Shown here in pieces: positions 45,573 through 57,396 of a stretch of 64,000 nucleotides of DNA. Position numbers and translations under genes: made by a program. The stretch's first letter is position 1. Each line of letters starts with the position of its first letter. The notes beneath the pieces are model-generated. The model was not told the origin of the DNA, did no database searches, and saw nothing but the letters and a program-made list of their open reading frames with translations. Origin of the DNA: Thiohalobacter sp. IOR34 (GTDB lineage: Bacteria > Pseudomonadota > Gammaproteobacteria > Thiohalobacterales > Thiohalobacteraceae); contig NZ_CP128988.1 of assembly GCF_030406045.1 (NCBI RefSeq), positions 1,833,438 through 1,897,437 of the forward strand, in the 5' to 3' direction.

Positions 45573-46586
45573 TCAGAGGAATTCCTCGGCACCCTTGCCA
45601 CCGAGCACGATGTCGCCGGCGTCGGCCATGCGGCGGGCAATGGAGAGGATCTCCTTCTGCGCCGCCTCCACTTCGCTGACCCGCACCGGTCCCTTGGCTT
45701 CCAGGTCGTCGCGCAGCATCTCCGAGGCACGCTTGGACATGTTGCTGAAGATCTTCTCCTTGACCGCATCGTCGGCCCCCTTGAGGGCGATGATCAGGGT
45801 GTCGGACGAGACCTCGCGCAGCAGCGCCTGGATGCCCTGGTCGTCGACATCGGCCAGGTTGTCGAAGACGAACATCAGGTCCTGGATCTGCTGTCCCAGA
45901 TCGGCGTCGGTGTCCTTGATCATCTCCATCACCTCGGCCTCGATCGAGCTGTCGACGAAGTTGAGGATGTTGGCAGCGGACTTGATGCCGCCGACGCCGG
46001 TGGACTTGACGCTGTCCTTGCCGCCGGAGAACTGGCGTTCCATGATCTCGTCCAGCTCCGCCAGGGCCGAGGGCTGGATGCCGTCCAGGGTGGCGATGCG
46101 CAGCAGCACGTCGACCCGCACCCGCTCCGGCAGGAAGGTGAGCACCTCGGCGGCATGGTCACTGTCCAGATAGGAGAGCACGATGGCCATGATCTGCGGA
46201 TGCTCCAGGCGGATGATCTCGGCCACCGCGCGGGCATCCATCCACTTCAGCTGCTCCAGGCCCTTGGTGTTGCGGCCGAGCATGATGCGGTCGATGATGT
46301 TGCTGGCCTTGTCCTCGCCCAGGGCATCGACCATCACCTTGCGGATGTACTCCTCGGAACCGACGCCGAGTGCCGTCTGCCTGCCGACCGCCTCGACGAA
46401 TTCCTCCATCACCTGACCGACCTGGTCACTGGTGACGTTGCTCAGCGAGGCCATGGCGGCGCCGACCTTCTGCACCTCCTTGGGCCCCATGTGCTTCAGC
46501 ACCTCGGCGGCCTTGTCCTCACCCAGGGACAGCAGAAAGATGGCCGCCCGGTCGGTGCCGGAGATCTTGCCGCTGTGCTCATCCAT
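45573..46586 (-). CDS. fliG: Flagellar motor switch protein FliG
   Basis: Rotor protein contacting the stator. The 337 residues include LSGTDRAAIFLLSLGEDKAA-like KISGTDRAAIFLLSLGEDKA, the EHPQ motif (RLEHPQIMAIVLSYLDSDHA) and the charged C-terminal torque helix region (LKGADDAVKEKIFSNMSKRA). It overlaps fliF by 8 nt. Confidence 0.97.
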   Translation of the reverse strand: MDEHSGKISGTDRAAIFLLSLGEDKAAEVLKHMGPKEVQKVGAAMASLSNVTSDQVGQVMEEFVEAVGRQTALGVGSEEYIRKVMVDALGEDKASNIIDRIMLGRNTKGLEQLKWMDARAVAEIIRLEHPQIMAIVLSYLDSDHAAEVLTFLPERVRVDVLLRIATLDGIQPSALAELDEIMERQFSGGKDSVKSTGVGGIKSAANILNFVDSSIEAEVMEMIKDTDADLGQQIQDLMFVFDNLADVDDQGIQALLREVSSDTLIIALKGADDAVKEKIFSNMSKRASEMLRDDLEAKGPVRVSEVEAAQKEILSIARRMADAGDIVLGGKGAEEFL

Positions 46587-48207
46587 CTTCGCTCACCCAG
46601 TTCTTCATCAATTGTGCGACCCGCTTTGGATCATCCTTGACCATCTCCTGGGCCGTGCCCAGCTTGTCCTCGTAACCCGGCGAGGGCAGACCATCCTGTG
46701 GCTGGGGACCACCGAGGGTCACCTGGTCCTCGGCCATGCCGCCCCCCTCGCCGACGGTGGCCGTAGCCAGTGCCGCCTGTGACTGCTGCTGCAGACGCCC
46801 GTGCTCGGCCAGGTTGCGCATCACCGGCTTGATGACACCGAAGATCAGCAGCAGCACACCGAGACCACCCAGCACCTGCTTGGCCAGCCGCCACACCCAG
46901 GGCTGCTCCAGCAGCGAGGGTTCGGGCAGCGGCTCGGGTGCCGGCGCCGGCTGGAAGGACTGGTTGATGATCTGCACGCTGTCGCCACGCTCGGGATCGA
47001 AGCCTACCGCCTCCTTGACCAGGGTGGTGAACTTGGCGATCTCCTCGTCGCTCCATTTGCTGCTCACCGGGTTGCCGGCATCGTCCAGCGTCCGCTTGTC
47101 GTCGAGCACCACGGCGATGGACAGGCGGCGGATGGTGCCGCTGGCCAGCCGGGTGTGGCTGATGGTCTTGTCCAGCTCGTAGTTGCGGGTGCTGCGGCGC
47201 ATGCTGTTGCCATTGGGCGAGGGCGGCTCGCTGCCATTGCCCTGATCCTGGGGCTGGGTGCTGCCGCCGCCTGGCGGCTGGTTGGACAGGGTACCGGGCA
47301 CGCCCATGGCCATGCCGTTGCCGCCGTTGTGTTCCTCCACCACCTGTTCGCTGCGCAGGGCGGACAGTTCCGGGTTGTAGCTCTCCTGGGTCTTCTCCAC
47401 CTCGGTGAAGTCCAGTTCCGCCGCCACCTGGGCCCGCACCCCACCGTTGCCGACCAGCGGGCCGAGCAGGTCCTCGATACGCTTGACGAAGGTATCCTCC
47501 AGCTTGCGGGTATAGGCGAACTGGCTGGAATTGACGCCGACGGCGGAATCGCTGCGGCTGGTGAGCAGGTTGCCGGACTGATCGACCACGGTGACATCGT
47601 TCGGCGACAGATGGGGCACGCTGCCGGCCACCAGGTTGACGATGGAGGCGACCTGGCCGTCATTCAGGCTGCGGCCGGCATAGAGCTCGACCACCACCGA
47701 GGCGGTCGGTGTCTCCTTCTTGCGCAGGAACACCGAACGCTTGGGCAGGGCCAGATGGACCCGCGCATGCTTGATGCCACGCAGGGTGCCGATGGTCTGG
47801 CTCAGCTCGATCTCCAGGGCATGCTGGTGGCGCGCCATCTCCACGAACTGGCTGGTGCCGAAGCCCTGATCACCGTTCAGCATCTCGAAGCCGTCATTGC
47901 CCTTGGGCAGGCCGTTGGCGGCCAGTTTGAGCCGCGCCTCGTGGATCTTGTCGGCCGGCACCAGCAGGGCACCGCTGCCGGCATCGATCTTGTAGGGGAT
48001 GCCGGCCTGCTGCAGGGCATCTGCCACCTGGCTGGCATCACGCTCCGGCAGATTGGCATAGAGCAGACTGTAGTTCGGGGTCTGCGACCAGAGCACCACG
48101 GCCACGCCCAGCGCCACGCTGGCCGCCAGTCCGATCATCAGCCCGACCTGCCGCACCGCCGGCAGGGCCGCAAATCCGTGTACCGCTTCCGCTTCTACCA
48201 GTGCCAT
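46579..48207 (-). CDS. fliF: Flagellar MS-ring protein FliF
   Basis: Forms the MS ring in the inner membrane. The 542 residues have an N-terminal helix (LMIGLAASVALGVAVVLWSQ), ring-building motifs (YSLLYANLPERDASQVADAL, GIKHARVHLALPKRSVFLRK), a Gly/Asn/Pro-rich loop (NQPPGGGSTQPQDQGNGSEP), a second helix (VLGGLGVLLLIFGVIKPVMR) and a FliG-binding tail ending VAQLMKNWVSEDG. Confidence 0.97.
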   Translation of the reverse strand: MALVEAEAVHGFAALPAVRQVGLMIGLAASVALGVAVVLWSQTPNYSLLYANLPERDASQVADALQQAGIPYKIDAGSGALLVPADKIHEARLKLAANGLPKGNDGFEMLNGDQGFGTSQFVEMARHQHALEIELSQTIGTLRGIKHARVHLALPKRSVFLRKKETPTASVVVELYAGRSLNDGQVASIVNLVAGSVPHLSPNDVTVVDQSGNLLTSRSDSAVGVNSSQFAYTRKLEDTFVKRIEDLLGPLVGNGGVRAQVAAELDFTEVEKTQESYNPELSALRSEQVVEEHNGGNGMAMGVPGTLSNQPPGGGSTQPQDQGNGSEPPSPNGNSMRRSTRNYELDKTISHTRLASGTIRRLSIAVVLDDKRTLDDAGNPVSSKWSDEEIAKFTTLVKEAVGFDPERGDSVQIINQSFQPAPAPEPLPEPSLLEQPWVWRLAKQVLGGLGVLLLIFGVIKPVMRNLAEHGRLQQQSQAALATATVGEGGGMAEDQVTLGGPQPQDGLPSPGYEDKLGTAQEMVKDDPKRVAQLMKNWVSEDG

Positions 48208-48225
48208 CGTCTCGATTCACCCGTC

Positions 48226-48549
48226 TCAGAGATTCATGTTCATCACTTGCTGATAGGCCTCGACCAGCTTGTTGCGCACCTGGGTCATGGCCTGGAAAGA
48301 GACGCTGGCCTTCTGCAGCGCCACCATCACCTCGGTCAGGTCGACATTGGGGTCGCCCTTGGCAAAGGCGTTGGCCATCGCGCCGGCGGTCCGCTGGGCG
48401 TCGCTGACCTGGTCGACGGACTGCTTGAGCAGGGCGGCAAAACCCGGCCCCCCGGCCTCCTCCGCCGCCGGCGCCCGCTCGGCACCCTGGGCGGCACCGG
48501 CCATGGCGCGCATCTGGTTAAGGAGCTGATTGACGTCGATCTCACTCAT
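48226..48549 (-). CDS. fliE: Flagellar hook-basal body protein FliE
   Basis: Joins the MS ring to the rod. The 107 residues end with the conserved VALQKASVSFQAMTQVRNKL then VEAYQQVMNMNL. It is first gene of the fliEFGHIJ operon, behind a sigma-54-like promoter. Confidence 0.95.
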   Translation of the reverse strand: MSEIDVNQLLNQMRAMAGAAQGAERAPAAEEAGGPGFAALLKQSVDQVSDAQRTAGAMANAFAKGDPNVDLTEVMVALQKASVSFQAMTQVRNKLVEAYQQVMNMNL

Positions 48550-48619
48550 TGCGGTTCTCCCGATCCTTGTCCTGGGCCGTCAAACGACCGGCTGTCTAGG
48601 GTGCAATACCCTGAATGGA

Positions 48620-48635
48620 TGCAGTTTGCGGGCCA
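48620..48635 (-). promoter_or_regulatory. Sigma-54 promoter before fliE
   Basis: Minus-strand TGGCCCGCAAACTGCA keeps GG-N10-GC spacing and 14 of 16 consensus positions. It lies directly after the fleR stop and 71 bp before fliE. A small palindrome (GGGTGCAATACCC) lies between it and fliE. Confidence 0.6.
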
Positions 48636-48641
48636 GCCCGC

Positions 48642-49970
<1,329 letters not shown>

Positions 49971-49980
49971 CGTCTGCTCC

Positions 49981-51174
49981 TCAATTGCTTCCACACGCCA
50001 GCCGGTTCAGTCGCCGGCTGTCCTCGCCGGACAGCACATCGGCCAGCAGTACCGGCGGAAAACGCAGCATGAAACTCGCACCCTGCGTCTCGTCGTCTTC
50101 GAGTTCGATCGCCCCGCCGTGGCTGCGCACCAGGCTCTGCACCAGGGCCAGCCCCAGCCCGGTGCCGTTCGGGCGGGTGGTGAAGAAAGGCTGGAAGATC
50201 CGCTCCCGCAGTGCCGGCGGAATGCCCGGGCCGTCGTCGCTGACCCGGATCCAGACGCCGCCGTCCGTGCCACTCCCGGCCTCGATGCGGATCCTCGTGG
50301 TGCCGTCCGCCTGCAGGCTGTTGCTCACCAGGTTGGCCAGCGCCCCGGCCAGCAGCTCGGGGTTGCCCTGCAACAGGCAGCCGCCACTGCGGTCCTCGAC
50401 CTGCAGCCGGGCGCCGCCAGCGGCCAGCTCGGCCTGCATCGCCGCCTCGACCGAGGCGAACAGGGCCGCGCAGTCGAAGCACTGGTCACCGGCCTCGCCG
50501 CCGCGGGCGAACAGCAGCATGTCGTCGACCAGGCGTTCCAGATGATGCAGGCGCTCCACCAGCCGGCCGGCGAAGCGCTCACGCGCCGCCGCATCCGGCA
50601 TCGGCCCGGCCAGCTGCGAGGCATAGAGCAGCGCCGTGGACAGGGGGGTGCGGATCTGGTGGGCCAGGCCGGCGACCATCTCGCCCATCGCCGAGAGGCG
50701 CTGCTGGCGGCTCATGGCGGCCTGCAGCTGGCGGGTCTCGGTGACATCGTTGAGCAGCAGGATGCGGCCGTGGCCGGCCTCCAGCTCACGGCTGGCGATG
50801 TTCACCCAGCGGCCGTCGGCCAGGCGCAGCTCGGCCCCGTGGATCCGGCGGCTGTTGAAGGCCCGTTCGCTGACCTCCGCCCAGAGACGCCCGCTCAGCG
50901 GCACCCCAAGCAGGGATTCGGCGGCGCGGTTGCACTCCCGGATCCGCCCCTCGCCGTCGACCACCAGTACCCCACCCGGCAGGGCGTCGACCAGCGTCTC
51001 CAGCCGCTCGGCCAGCTGCAGCCGCTCCGAGCGGCTGGCCGCCAGTTCCACGTTCAGCTCCGCCACCCGCTGCTCCAGCTCGCGATAAGAGGCCTCCAGG
51101 GCCTCCGACATGCGGCTGAAGGCCAGGAAGGCATCCTGCAACTGTTGCGGATTCTGGGGGAGGGTCTGGTTCAT
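49981..51174 (-). CDS. fleS: Flagellar sensor histidine kinase FleS (FlrB)
   Basis: Cytoplasmic partner of FleR. The 397 residues have an N-terminal coiled coil (ALEASYRELEQRVAELNVEL), a PAS domain (LVDALPGGVLVVDGEGRIRE), the H-box LAHQIRTPLSTALLYASQLA, and ATPase boxes NLVSNSLQADGT, SDDGPGIPPALRERIFQPFF and NGTGLGLALVQSL. No membrane helices are seen. A TTG upstream of the ATG at 51174 is an alternative start. Confidence 0.95.
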   Translation of the reverse strand: MNQTLPQNPQQLQDAFLAFSRMSEALEASYRELEQRVAELNVELAASRSERLQLAERLETLVDALPGGVLVVDGEGRIRECNRAAESLLGVPLSGRLWAEVSERAFNSRRIHGAELRLADGRWVNIASRELEAGHGRILLLNDVTETRQLQAAMSRQQRLSAMGEMVAGLAHQIRTPLSTALLYASQLAGPMPDAAARERFAGRLVERLHHLERLVDDMLLFARGGEAGDQCFDCAALFASVEAAMQAELAAGGARLQVEDRSGGCLLQGNPELLAGALANLVSNSLQADGTTRIRIEAGSGTDGGVWIRVSDDGPGIPPALRERIFQPFFTTRPNGTGLGLALVQSLVRSHGGAIELEDDETQGASFMLRFPPVLLADVLSGEDSRRLNRLACGSN

Positions 51175-51218
51175 CAACTGGCGCAATCCCGGCTCTGTTC
51201 GCTACGTGGCCAGAACAA

Positions 51219-51234
51219 AGCAACAACCGTGCCC
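51219..51234 (-). promoter_or_regulatory. Sigma-54 promoter before fleSR
   Basis: Minus-strand GGGCACGGTTGTTGCT matches 15 of 16 positions of TGGCACG-N4-TTGCW. It is 45 bp before the fleS start and downstream of the fleQ terminator, fitting FleQ control of fleSR. Confidence 0.82.
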
Positions 51235-51365
51235 GAGAACATGAATCTTTTCAAAACAACGAGTTGCGAGTGATAGCCGGACGAGGCGTCAAAACGGCGA
51301 CGGTCAGACGACGCGCGCAGCTGGCGGTCAGGGCGCATGCCGCGGGCAAGCGGTCGGCCGCGGGC

Positions 51366-51392
51366 AAAAAAATCCCGGGCCATGGCCCGGGA
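51366..51392 (-). terminator. Intrinsic terminator after fleQ
   Basis: On the minus strand the perfect palindrome TCCCGGGCCATGGCCCGGGA is followed by seven T residues. It lies 56 bp after the fleQ stop and separates fleQ from fleSR. Confidence 0.9.
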
Positions 51393-51448
51393 CTGGGAGA
51401 GGAACAATAGGGTGAATCAGGTACTTGCAGCAGCCATGCCGCTGGGCG

Positions 51449-52891
<1,443 letters not shown>

Positions 52892-52999
52892 CTGCGATTT
52901 CCTCCTGGAGCGCTCCACCTTGCGAAGAGCCGTTCGCAATGGCCCCTCTTGCGGCCCGCCTCGGCCGTCAATTCTGCATTTACTTATGATGTTTCCTTT

Positions 53000-53028
53000 A
53001 GTTAATCACCGTTTATCCGGAATGTCAA
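53000..53028 (-). promoter_or_regulatory. Sigma-70-like promoter before fleQ
   Basis: Minus strand: a perfect TTGACA -35 box, 17 bp, then TTAACT, a poor -10. The -35 lies within an inverted repeat ATGTC/GACAT that could be an operator. It is 109 bp before the fleQ start, in an AT-rich patch that contrasts with its surroundings. Confidence 0.45.
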
Positions 53029-53087
53029 AATTCCGACATGCGGCAAGGACGCGGTGTGGCGCACAGGGGAATGGAGGGGGGCGATGC

Positions 53088-53262
53088 TAGCCCGCATATT
53101 GCATCAGGCCCCCGGCTGATGGCGTGGCCGGACCCGCCGGGGATCGCGGCCTGGAGGCCGCTCCTACGGGGCATGGCGGCACAATGTGGTAGGAGCGGCC
53201 TCCAGGCCGCGATTGGCGTAGTGCCGACAGGCTGCTAGCCCGGATATTGCACGAAGGCGGCC
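53088..53262. repeat. REP pair flanked by two solo ends of the dispersed element
   Basis: A facing REP pair (GCGGCCTGGAGGCCGCTCC at about 53146 and its reverse complement up to 53213) lies between two same-direction element ends: TAGCCCGCATATTGCATCAG at 53088 and TAGCCCGGATATTGCACGAA at 53236. The second arms are missing. The rest of the fleQ-fliT spacer shows no gene. Confidence 0.75.
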
Positions 53263-53311
53263 TTTCAATTGGTTCGGAAATCGGCCCTGCAGTCGGCGGA
53301 AGGCGCGACCT

Positions 53312-53614
53312 TCAGCCGCCGCCGTTGGTCCGATAGGCAGAAACCGCGGAACGTCCTCGGGCGATCGTCTGCAGCTGCTCGCCGAGCCACTGGCGTCGGG
53401 CCTGGGCCAGGCGCATGACCTCCTGATCACTGGACTGTATCTCGAGAATCGCCTGCCGCAACTGTGGCTCATTTCCAGCCGGGAGTTCGGCGAACAGCCG
53501 TTCGATGCATAGTCCCCTTTCGGCCTCGAGCGTCACGACCCTCTCCCAGTCACCCGCTTCGGCAGCGGCACGGAGATCACGAGTCAGGACCAGAAGGCTG
53601 TCGAGTTCGGCCAT
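53312..53614 (-). CDS. fliT: FliT-like flagellar chaperone
   Basis: A 100-residue helical protein. LDSLLVLTRDLRAAAEAGDW and ERVVTLEAERGLCIERLFAE fit the FliT pattern, followed by QEVMRLAQARRQWLGEQLQT. FliT binds FliD and is usually encoded after fliS, as here. Sequence conservation in this family is low, so the call leans on position and length. Confidence 0.72.
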   Translation of the reverse strand: MAELDSLLVLTRDLRAAAEAGDWERVVTLEAERGLCIERLFAELPAGNEPQLRQAILEIQSSDQEVMRLAQARRQWLGEQLQTIARGRSAVSAYRTNGGG

Positions 53615-53773
53615 CCTAGGAACCTGTCCGAATCACGGGCGCCGTCGCGTGAGCGAGCCACGACGCGGCATCTTTTGGGGTCAATTGAGACGCATGGTGG
53701 GCACTGTGCAATGACAGGGATCGGGGAGAAGGGCCACGGTAGCACACTCGGAGTAGGCGAATCATGACTCGGC

Positions 53774-54024
53774 TAGCCCGCATATTGCACGAAGGCGGCC
53801 TTGAATGCGTAATTTTTCCGGTATTCATCAAGGCAGTGATTCCCTATGCGAACAATTGTGCCCAGTTACAGTTTGTGCCTATCCGAGTTCAGACCAAATC
53901 TGGCGTCGCATTCTGCCCGATCCCCCTTGAACCCTAGCTACGGCTATGCTTCGGCGGACGATCGAACAGACTGCTTGGCCAGATTCGCCCTGAAATTCGA
54001 ATCCTTCGTGCAATATCCGGGCTA
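53774..54024. repeat. Dispersed palindromic element, copy 5
   Basis: It runs from TAGCCCGCATATTGCACGAA to CCTTCGTGCAATATCCGGGC and TA. The left arm (GGCCTTGAATGCGTAATTTT, then CAAGGCAGTGATTCCC) is nearly identical to the arm of copy 1 in reverse. The core is GTTACAGTTTGTGCCTATCC. Read on the minus strand, its terminal TAG is the fliS stop codon. The preceding 53615-53773 holds only an imperfect inverted repeat (GTCGCGTG with CACGACGC). Confidence 0.82.
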
Positions 54025-54447
54025 GCCCACCGCAGCCTGGCTGGCACGCGGATCGGGCTGGTCGGCAATCGCATCCCAGGCCGTCTTGATCTGACGCAGC
54101 AGGTCGACCACCTCATCGAGGATCGAGGGATCATTGTGCACATTGGCCTCCAGCAGACGCCGCTCCATGTAGTCATACAACTGGTCGAGATTGGCTGCGA
54201 TCTCCCCACCCGCCTCCTTGTCGAGGCTGGCATGGAGGGCGTTGACGATGGAAATGGCGACACTGATCTGCTGTCCCTTGTCGGCGATCTGGCGACGCTG
54301 CATGCATCCCTTGGCCGCCACGATACGATCCAGGGCCCCCTCCATCAGCATCTGTACCAGGCGATGTGGGCTGGCCCCTTCTACATTGGTGTGAACCGCG
54401 ACCTGTGCATAGGCGCCGGCACCCTGGGCATTGCGTTTTGGATTCAT
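54022..54447 (-). CDS. fliS: Flagellin export chaperone FliS
   Basis: Binds newly made flagellin. The 141 residues show AYAQVAVHTNVEGASPHRLV, QMLMEGALDRIVAAKGCMQR and IAANLDQLYDYMERRLLEAN. The ATG at 54447 is six bases after GAGG; the ATG at 54453 is too close to it. The stop TAG at 54022-54024 is the end of element copy 5, so the C-terminus (RASQAAVG) may have been reset by that insertion. Confidence 0.94.
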   Translation of the reverse strand: MNPKRNAQGAGAYAQVAVHTNVEGASPHRLVQMLMEGALDRIVAAKGCMQRRQIADKGQQISVAISIVNALHASLDKEAGGEIAANLDQLYDYMERRLLEANVHNDPSILDEVVDLLRQIKTAWDAIADQPDPRASQAAVG

Positions 54448-54501
54448 CGTCATCCTCGTTTGTTCGGCAATCACCGGGACTGGAACCCCCCGGCTGGTTG
54501 G

Positions 54502-55839
54502 TTATGTCGGAAGGCTGCTCAATTGCTGGGACAGATAGTTGCTGGTCGTCTGCAACTGCGACAGCAGCGTGTCGAGAGCCGTGAACTGGCTCCGGTAACG
54601 CGCCTCGATACCCTCGAGCCGATACTCCATGTTCGCGATGCGGTCATCCAGGGTGTCGATGCGCGTATCGATGCCATCGGTGCGTGTCTCGATAACACCT
54701 TCGATATCAAGCAGTTCCTTGGCCACCGCCTCGAGACGGAAGGCGTAACCCTGGTCATCGTTGGCCATCAACTCGGCCACCCCATCATAGTCACTGTCCA
54801 GGGCATCACTCAGAACCGAGGTGTCCAGGGTAAGCGAACCGTCACGTTCGGTCTTGATCCCGATCTCGGACAGATATTCAAGGCTGGTCGTGAGCCCAGT
54901 CGGGGTGGTATTGAATTCATCCCGGATCGAGGACTGGATGCTGAGCAGCGTGCTGTCCGCTTCCAAGCTGCCCTCGCGCAGGCTGGAAATGGTGGACTGC
55001 AGGCTGTTATAGGCGGCCACGAAGGTTTCCACCGACGTCTGTACCGCAGACTTGTCATAGGCCACCTCCAGGGTGGCACTGCCCGCCGCCTCGAGTTCGA
55101 GGGTGACGCCCTGAATGGCGCCGGTCACGCTGTTGGAAGAGCTGGTCACGCTGAAGCCGTCCACCGTGAGTACGGCATCCTGGGCATCATAACCTGTGAC
55201 CGTGGCCATCGACAGGGTACTGGCGACATCGCCGCTGGCATCACTCACCGTCAGTGCATTGTCGGTCCCGGTCTCATCGGAGGTCAGCACCAGCCGGCTC
55301 TCGGTCCCGCCGGCGCCGTCGTCGACATTGAGGATGGTCGCCGTCACCCCGGCATTGTCGCTGGCATCGTTGATCGCATCGCGGATACCGGCCAGGGTGT
55401 TGTTGCTGCTGTCGATGACCACCGAGAAACTGCTGCTGCCGACATCGATCTGCAGGGTGCCGGTGGCGCCGATGCTGGTATTTTCGTCAGCGATGCCGGT
55501 CAGCCCCGAGGCCATCTTGTGCGCCTGGGCCAGCTGGGTGATGGTAACCGCATAACTGCCGGGCTCCGCCGCGCTGCTCGCCGAGGCACCGAGCACGCTG
55601 CTGTCGGAGGAGGTGGTGGTGAAGACCTTGAACTTGTCCGTGCTGCCCAGGCCATCCATCGCCGACTGGAAGGTCGACAGGGCGCTCTTGAGCTGGCCAT
55701 AGCCGCTCAACTGGGTCTGGAATTCCTGCTTGCGACTCTCCAGGCGATCCAGCGGCTGGCGCTCGATGGCCATCAGCTGGGTGACGATCCCCTCGATGTC
55801 GAGTCCCGAACCGAGACCGGAAACGGATAGTGTGGCCAT
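54502..55839 (-). CDS. fliD: Flagellar filament cap protein FliD
   Basis: Caps the filament and folds flagellin at the tip. The 445 residues start MATLSVSGLGSGLDIEGIVT then QLMAIERQPLDRLESRKQ, a hallmark. A Ser/Thr/Asp-rich variable middle follows, and the C-terminal coiled coil ends YRSQFTALDTLLSQLQTTSN. A GTAGGGGGA ribosome site precedes the ATG. Confidence 0.96.
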   Translation of the reverse strand: MATLSVSGLGSGLDIEGIVTQLMAIERQPLDRLESRKQEFQTQLSGYGQLKSALSTFQSAMDGLGSTDKFKVFTTTSSDSSVLGASASSAAEPGSYAVTITQLAQAHKMASGLTGIADENTSIGATGTLQIDVGSSSFSVVIDSSNNTLAGIRDAINDASDNAGVTATILNVDDGAGGTESRLVLTSDETGTDNALTVSDASGDVASTLSMATVTGYDAQDAVLTVDGFSVTSSSNSVTGAIQGVTLELEAAGSATLEVAYDKSAVQTSVETFVAAYNSLQSTISSLREGSLEADSTLLSIQSSIRDEFNTTPTGLTTSLEYLSEIGIKTERDGSLTLDTSVLSDALDSDYDGVAELMANDDQGYAFRLEAVAKELLDIEGVIETRTDGIDTRIDTLDDRIANMEYRLEGIEARYRSQFTALDTLLSQLQTTSNYLSQQLSSLPT

Positions 55840-55928
55840 GCTTCCCCCTACAACGTCTCGAAAATTCGTCTTCCACCGGCACAGTCTGTGATTCCGTGCC
55901 CGGGAAACACTTCAGCCGGACTCCGGCA

Positions 55929-56327
55929 TCAGGCAATGACCTTGAGCAGACGCCCAGGGCCTTCGCCTTCAGTAAGCATGTAGCGTGCCAGGGAGAGGAT
56001 TTCCTCCGGAGGGATCTGGCGGATCACTTCCTCGGAATCAGGATCGATCACCCGGATCACGGTACGTCCCGAATCCTCATCGATACTGAAGCGCAGTTCG
56101 CGGTTCATCTGCTGGGCATAGTCGTTGAGACGCCGGACGGCGCCATTGACGTCTTCCGCGGCTACCGCTTCCGCCATGGCCGGCCGGGACTGGCCGCCGG
56201 GCGGCAAGGTCCTGCCACCTGCCACCTCTGCCGACCCATCAACCTCGGACTTGCGAGCCGCTGCCGGATTCGAGACCACAGGTACTTGCCGCATCTGCAC
56301 CACCTGTGTATTCACTTCGTTACTCAT
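55929..56327 (-). CDS. flaG: FlaG family protein
   Basis: A 132-residue protein with a disordered N-terminal half and a conserved C-terminal FlaG domain: VRRLNDYAQQMNRELRFSID, SGRTVIRVIDPDSEEVIRQI and PPEEILSLARYMLTEGEGPG. In other polar flagella FlaG affects filament length. It is placed between fliC1 and fliD as usual. Confidence 0.93.
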   Translation of the reverse strand: MSNEVNTQVVQMRQVPVVSNPAAARKSEVDGSAEVAGGRTLPPGGQSRPAMAEAVAAEDVNGAVRRLNDYAQQMNRELRFSIDEDSGRTVIRVIDPDSEEVIRQIPPEEILSLARYMLTEGEGPGRLLKVIA

Positions 56328-56359
56328 GGCCCCACCTCAAGTTGTCGCTATGGGGTGCA

Positions 56360-56389
56360 GGCAGGGCCGGGCAACCCCGGACCCTGCCC
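56360..56389 (-). other. Strong GC stem-loop between fliC1 and flaG
   Basis: GGCAGGGTCCGGGGTTGCCC followed by GGCCCTGCC on the minus strand forms a near-perfect stem. No T-tract follows, so it may attenuate or stabilise the flagellin mRNA end rather than terminate alone. Confidence 0.45.
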
Positions 56390-56420
56390 ATTTCCTAACC
56401 TTGACCTTGCCTACCCACCT

Positions 56421-57260
56421 TTAACGCAGCAGCGAGAGGACGTTCTGCGGCACGGCGTTGGCCTGGGCCAGCATTGCGGTACCGGCCTGCTGCAGGATCT
56501 GGGCGCGGGTCAGGTTGGCCGTCTCCATCGCGAAATCGGCATCCTGCACGCGGCTGCGCGAGGCACTCAGATTCTCCACCGCGTTCTGCAGGCTGCGCAC
56601 CGTCGACTCGAAGCGGTTCTGCTTGGCGCCCAGATCGGCGCGGATGGCGTTGATCCGGGTCAGGGCGTTGTCGGCCTGGCTGATGGCGCTCAGGGCGCTG
56701 GCCACGGTGGCCACACCGCCGCGGGACAGGAAGGAGCCGATGGTGGAGTTGCTGGCCGAGGTGACATCCACGAACGAAATGGTAATTGCGTTGGTTGCAG
56801 AGCCAGTGCCATTGCCGACCCAGAACTTGGCGGCGGCTGTGGAGCCGATCACCTTGACGCCGTTGAAGGTCACGGCATCGGCGATGCGCGAGATCTCCTG
56901 CCGCAGCTGGGTGACCTCCTTGTTCAGGGCGCTGCGTTCGGTGGAGGTGTAGTTGCCGTTGGCCGCCTGCACCGCCAGCTCGCGCACGCGCTGCACCATG
57001 TTGGTGATCTCGTCCAGCGCGCCCTCGGCGGTCTGCGCCAGTGACACGCCATCGTTGGCGTTGCGGATCGCCTGGTTGAAACCCCGGATCTGCTTGGTCA
57101 GGCCGGTGGCGATCGCCAGGCCGGCCGCGTCGTCCTTGGCGCTGTTGATGCGCAGGCCCGAGGAGAGCCGCTGCAGCGCGGTCTGCAGGCTGCTCTGCGA
57201 ACGGTTCAGGGCCCGCTGCGAGTTGAGTGACATGATATTGGTGTTGATGACTTGTGCCAT
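56421..57260 (-). CDS. fliC: Flagellin, copy 1
   Basis: Filament subunit, 279 residues, a short flagellin with D0/D1 and little outer domain. It starts MAQVINTNIMSLNSQRALNR and ends QILQQAGTAMLAQANAVPQN then VLSLLR. Compared with copy 2, residues 1-160 and the last 85 are nearly identical even in DNA, while the middle (ITISFVDVTSASNSTIGSFL) differs. A sigma-28-like promoter lies upstream. Ser/Thr residues in the variable middle are candidate glycosylation sites for the neighbouring Maf/Leg system, by inference. Confidence 0.97.
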   Translation of the reverse strand: MAQVINTNIMSLNSQRALNRSQSSLQTALQRLSSGLRINSAKDDAAGLAIATGLTKQIRGFNQAIRNANDGVSLAQTAEGALDEITNMVQRVRELAVQAANGNYTSTERSALNKEVTQLRQEISRIADAVTFNGVKVIGSTAAAKFWVGNGTGSATNAITISFVDVTSASNSTIGSFLSRGGVATVASALSAISQADNALTRINAIRADLGAKQNRFESTVRSLQNAVENLSASRSRVQDADFAMETANLTRAQILQQAGTAMLAQANAVPQNVLSLLR

Positions 57261-57369
57261 GATGGGTACTCCGTCTTCCCCGACGGCGGATTCGCCGCAA
57301 TCCGGGGACTCTTGTCTTCAGCGGATATATTTCACCTGAATTCGGAAATATTCACCGCTCCCATGCTTG

Positions 57370-57396
57370 CTAGCGGCCTTCGCCGGCAAGACTTTA
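57370..57396 (-). promoter_or_regulatory. Sigma-28 promoter of flagellin copy 1
   Basis: Minus strand TAAA, 15 bp, GCCGCTAG, close to TAAA-N15-GCCGATAA. The TAAA -35 box shares two bases with the end of dispersed element copy 6, which starts at 57395. The leader (GGGAGCGGTGAATATTTCCG) resembles that of copy 2. Confidence 0.75.

Noticed and set aside
55850-55925. A sigma-54 promoter before fliD (GGGCACGGAATCACAG)
   Set aside because: The -24 half is good but there is no TTGC at the -12 position.
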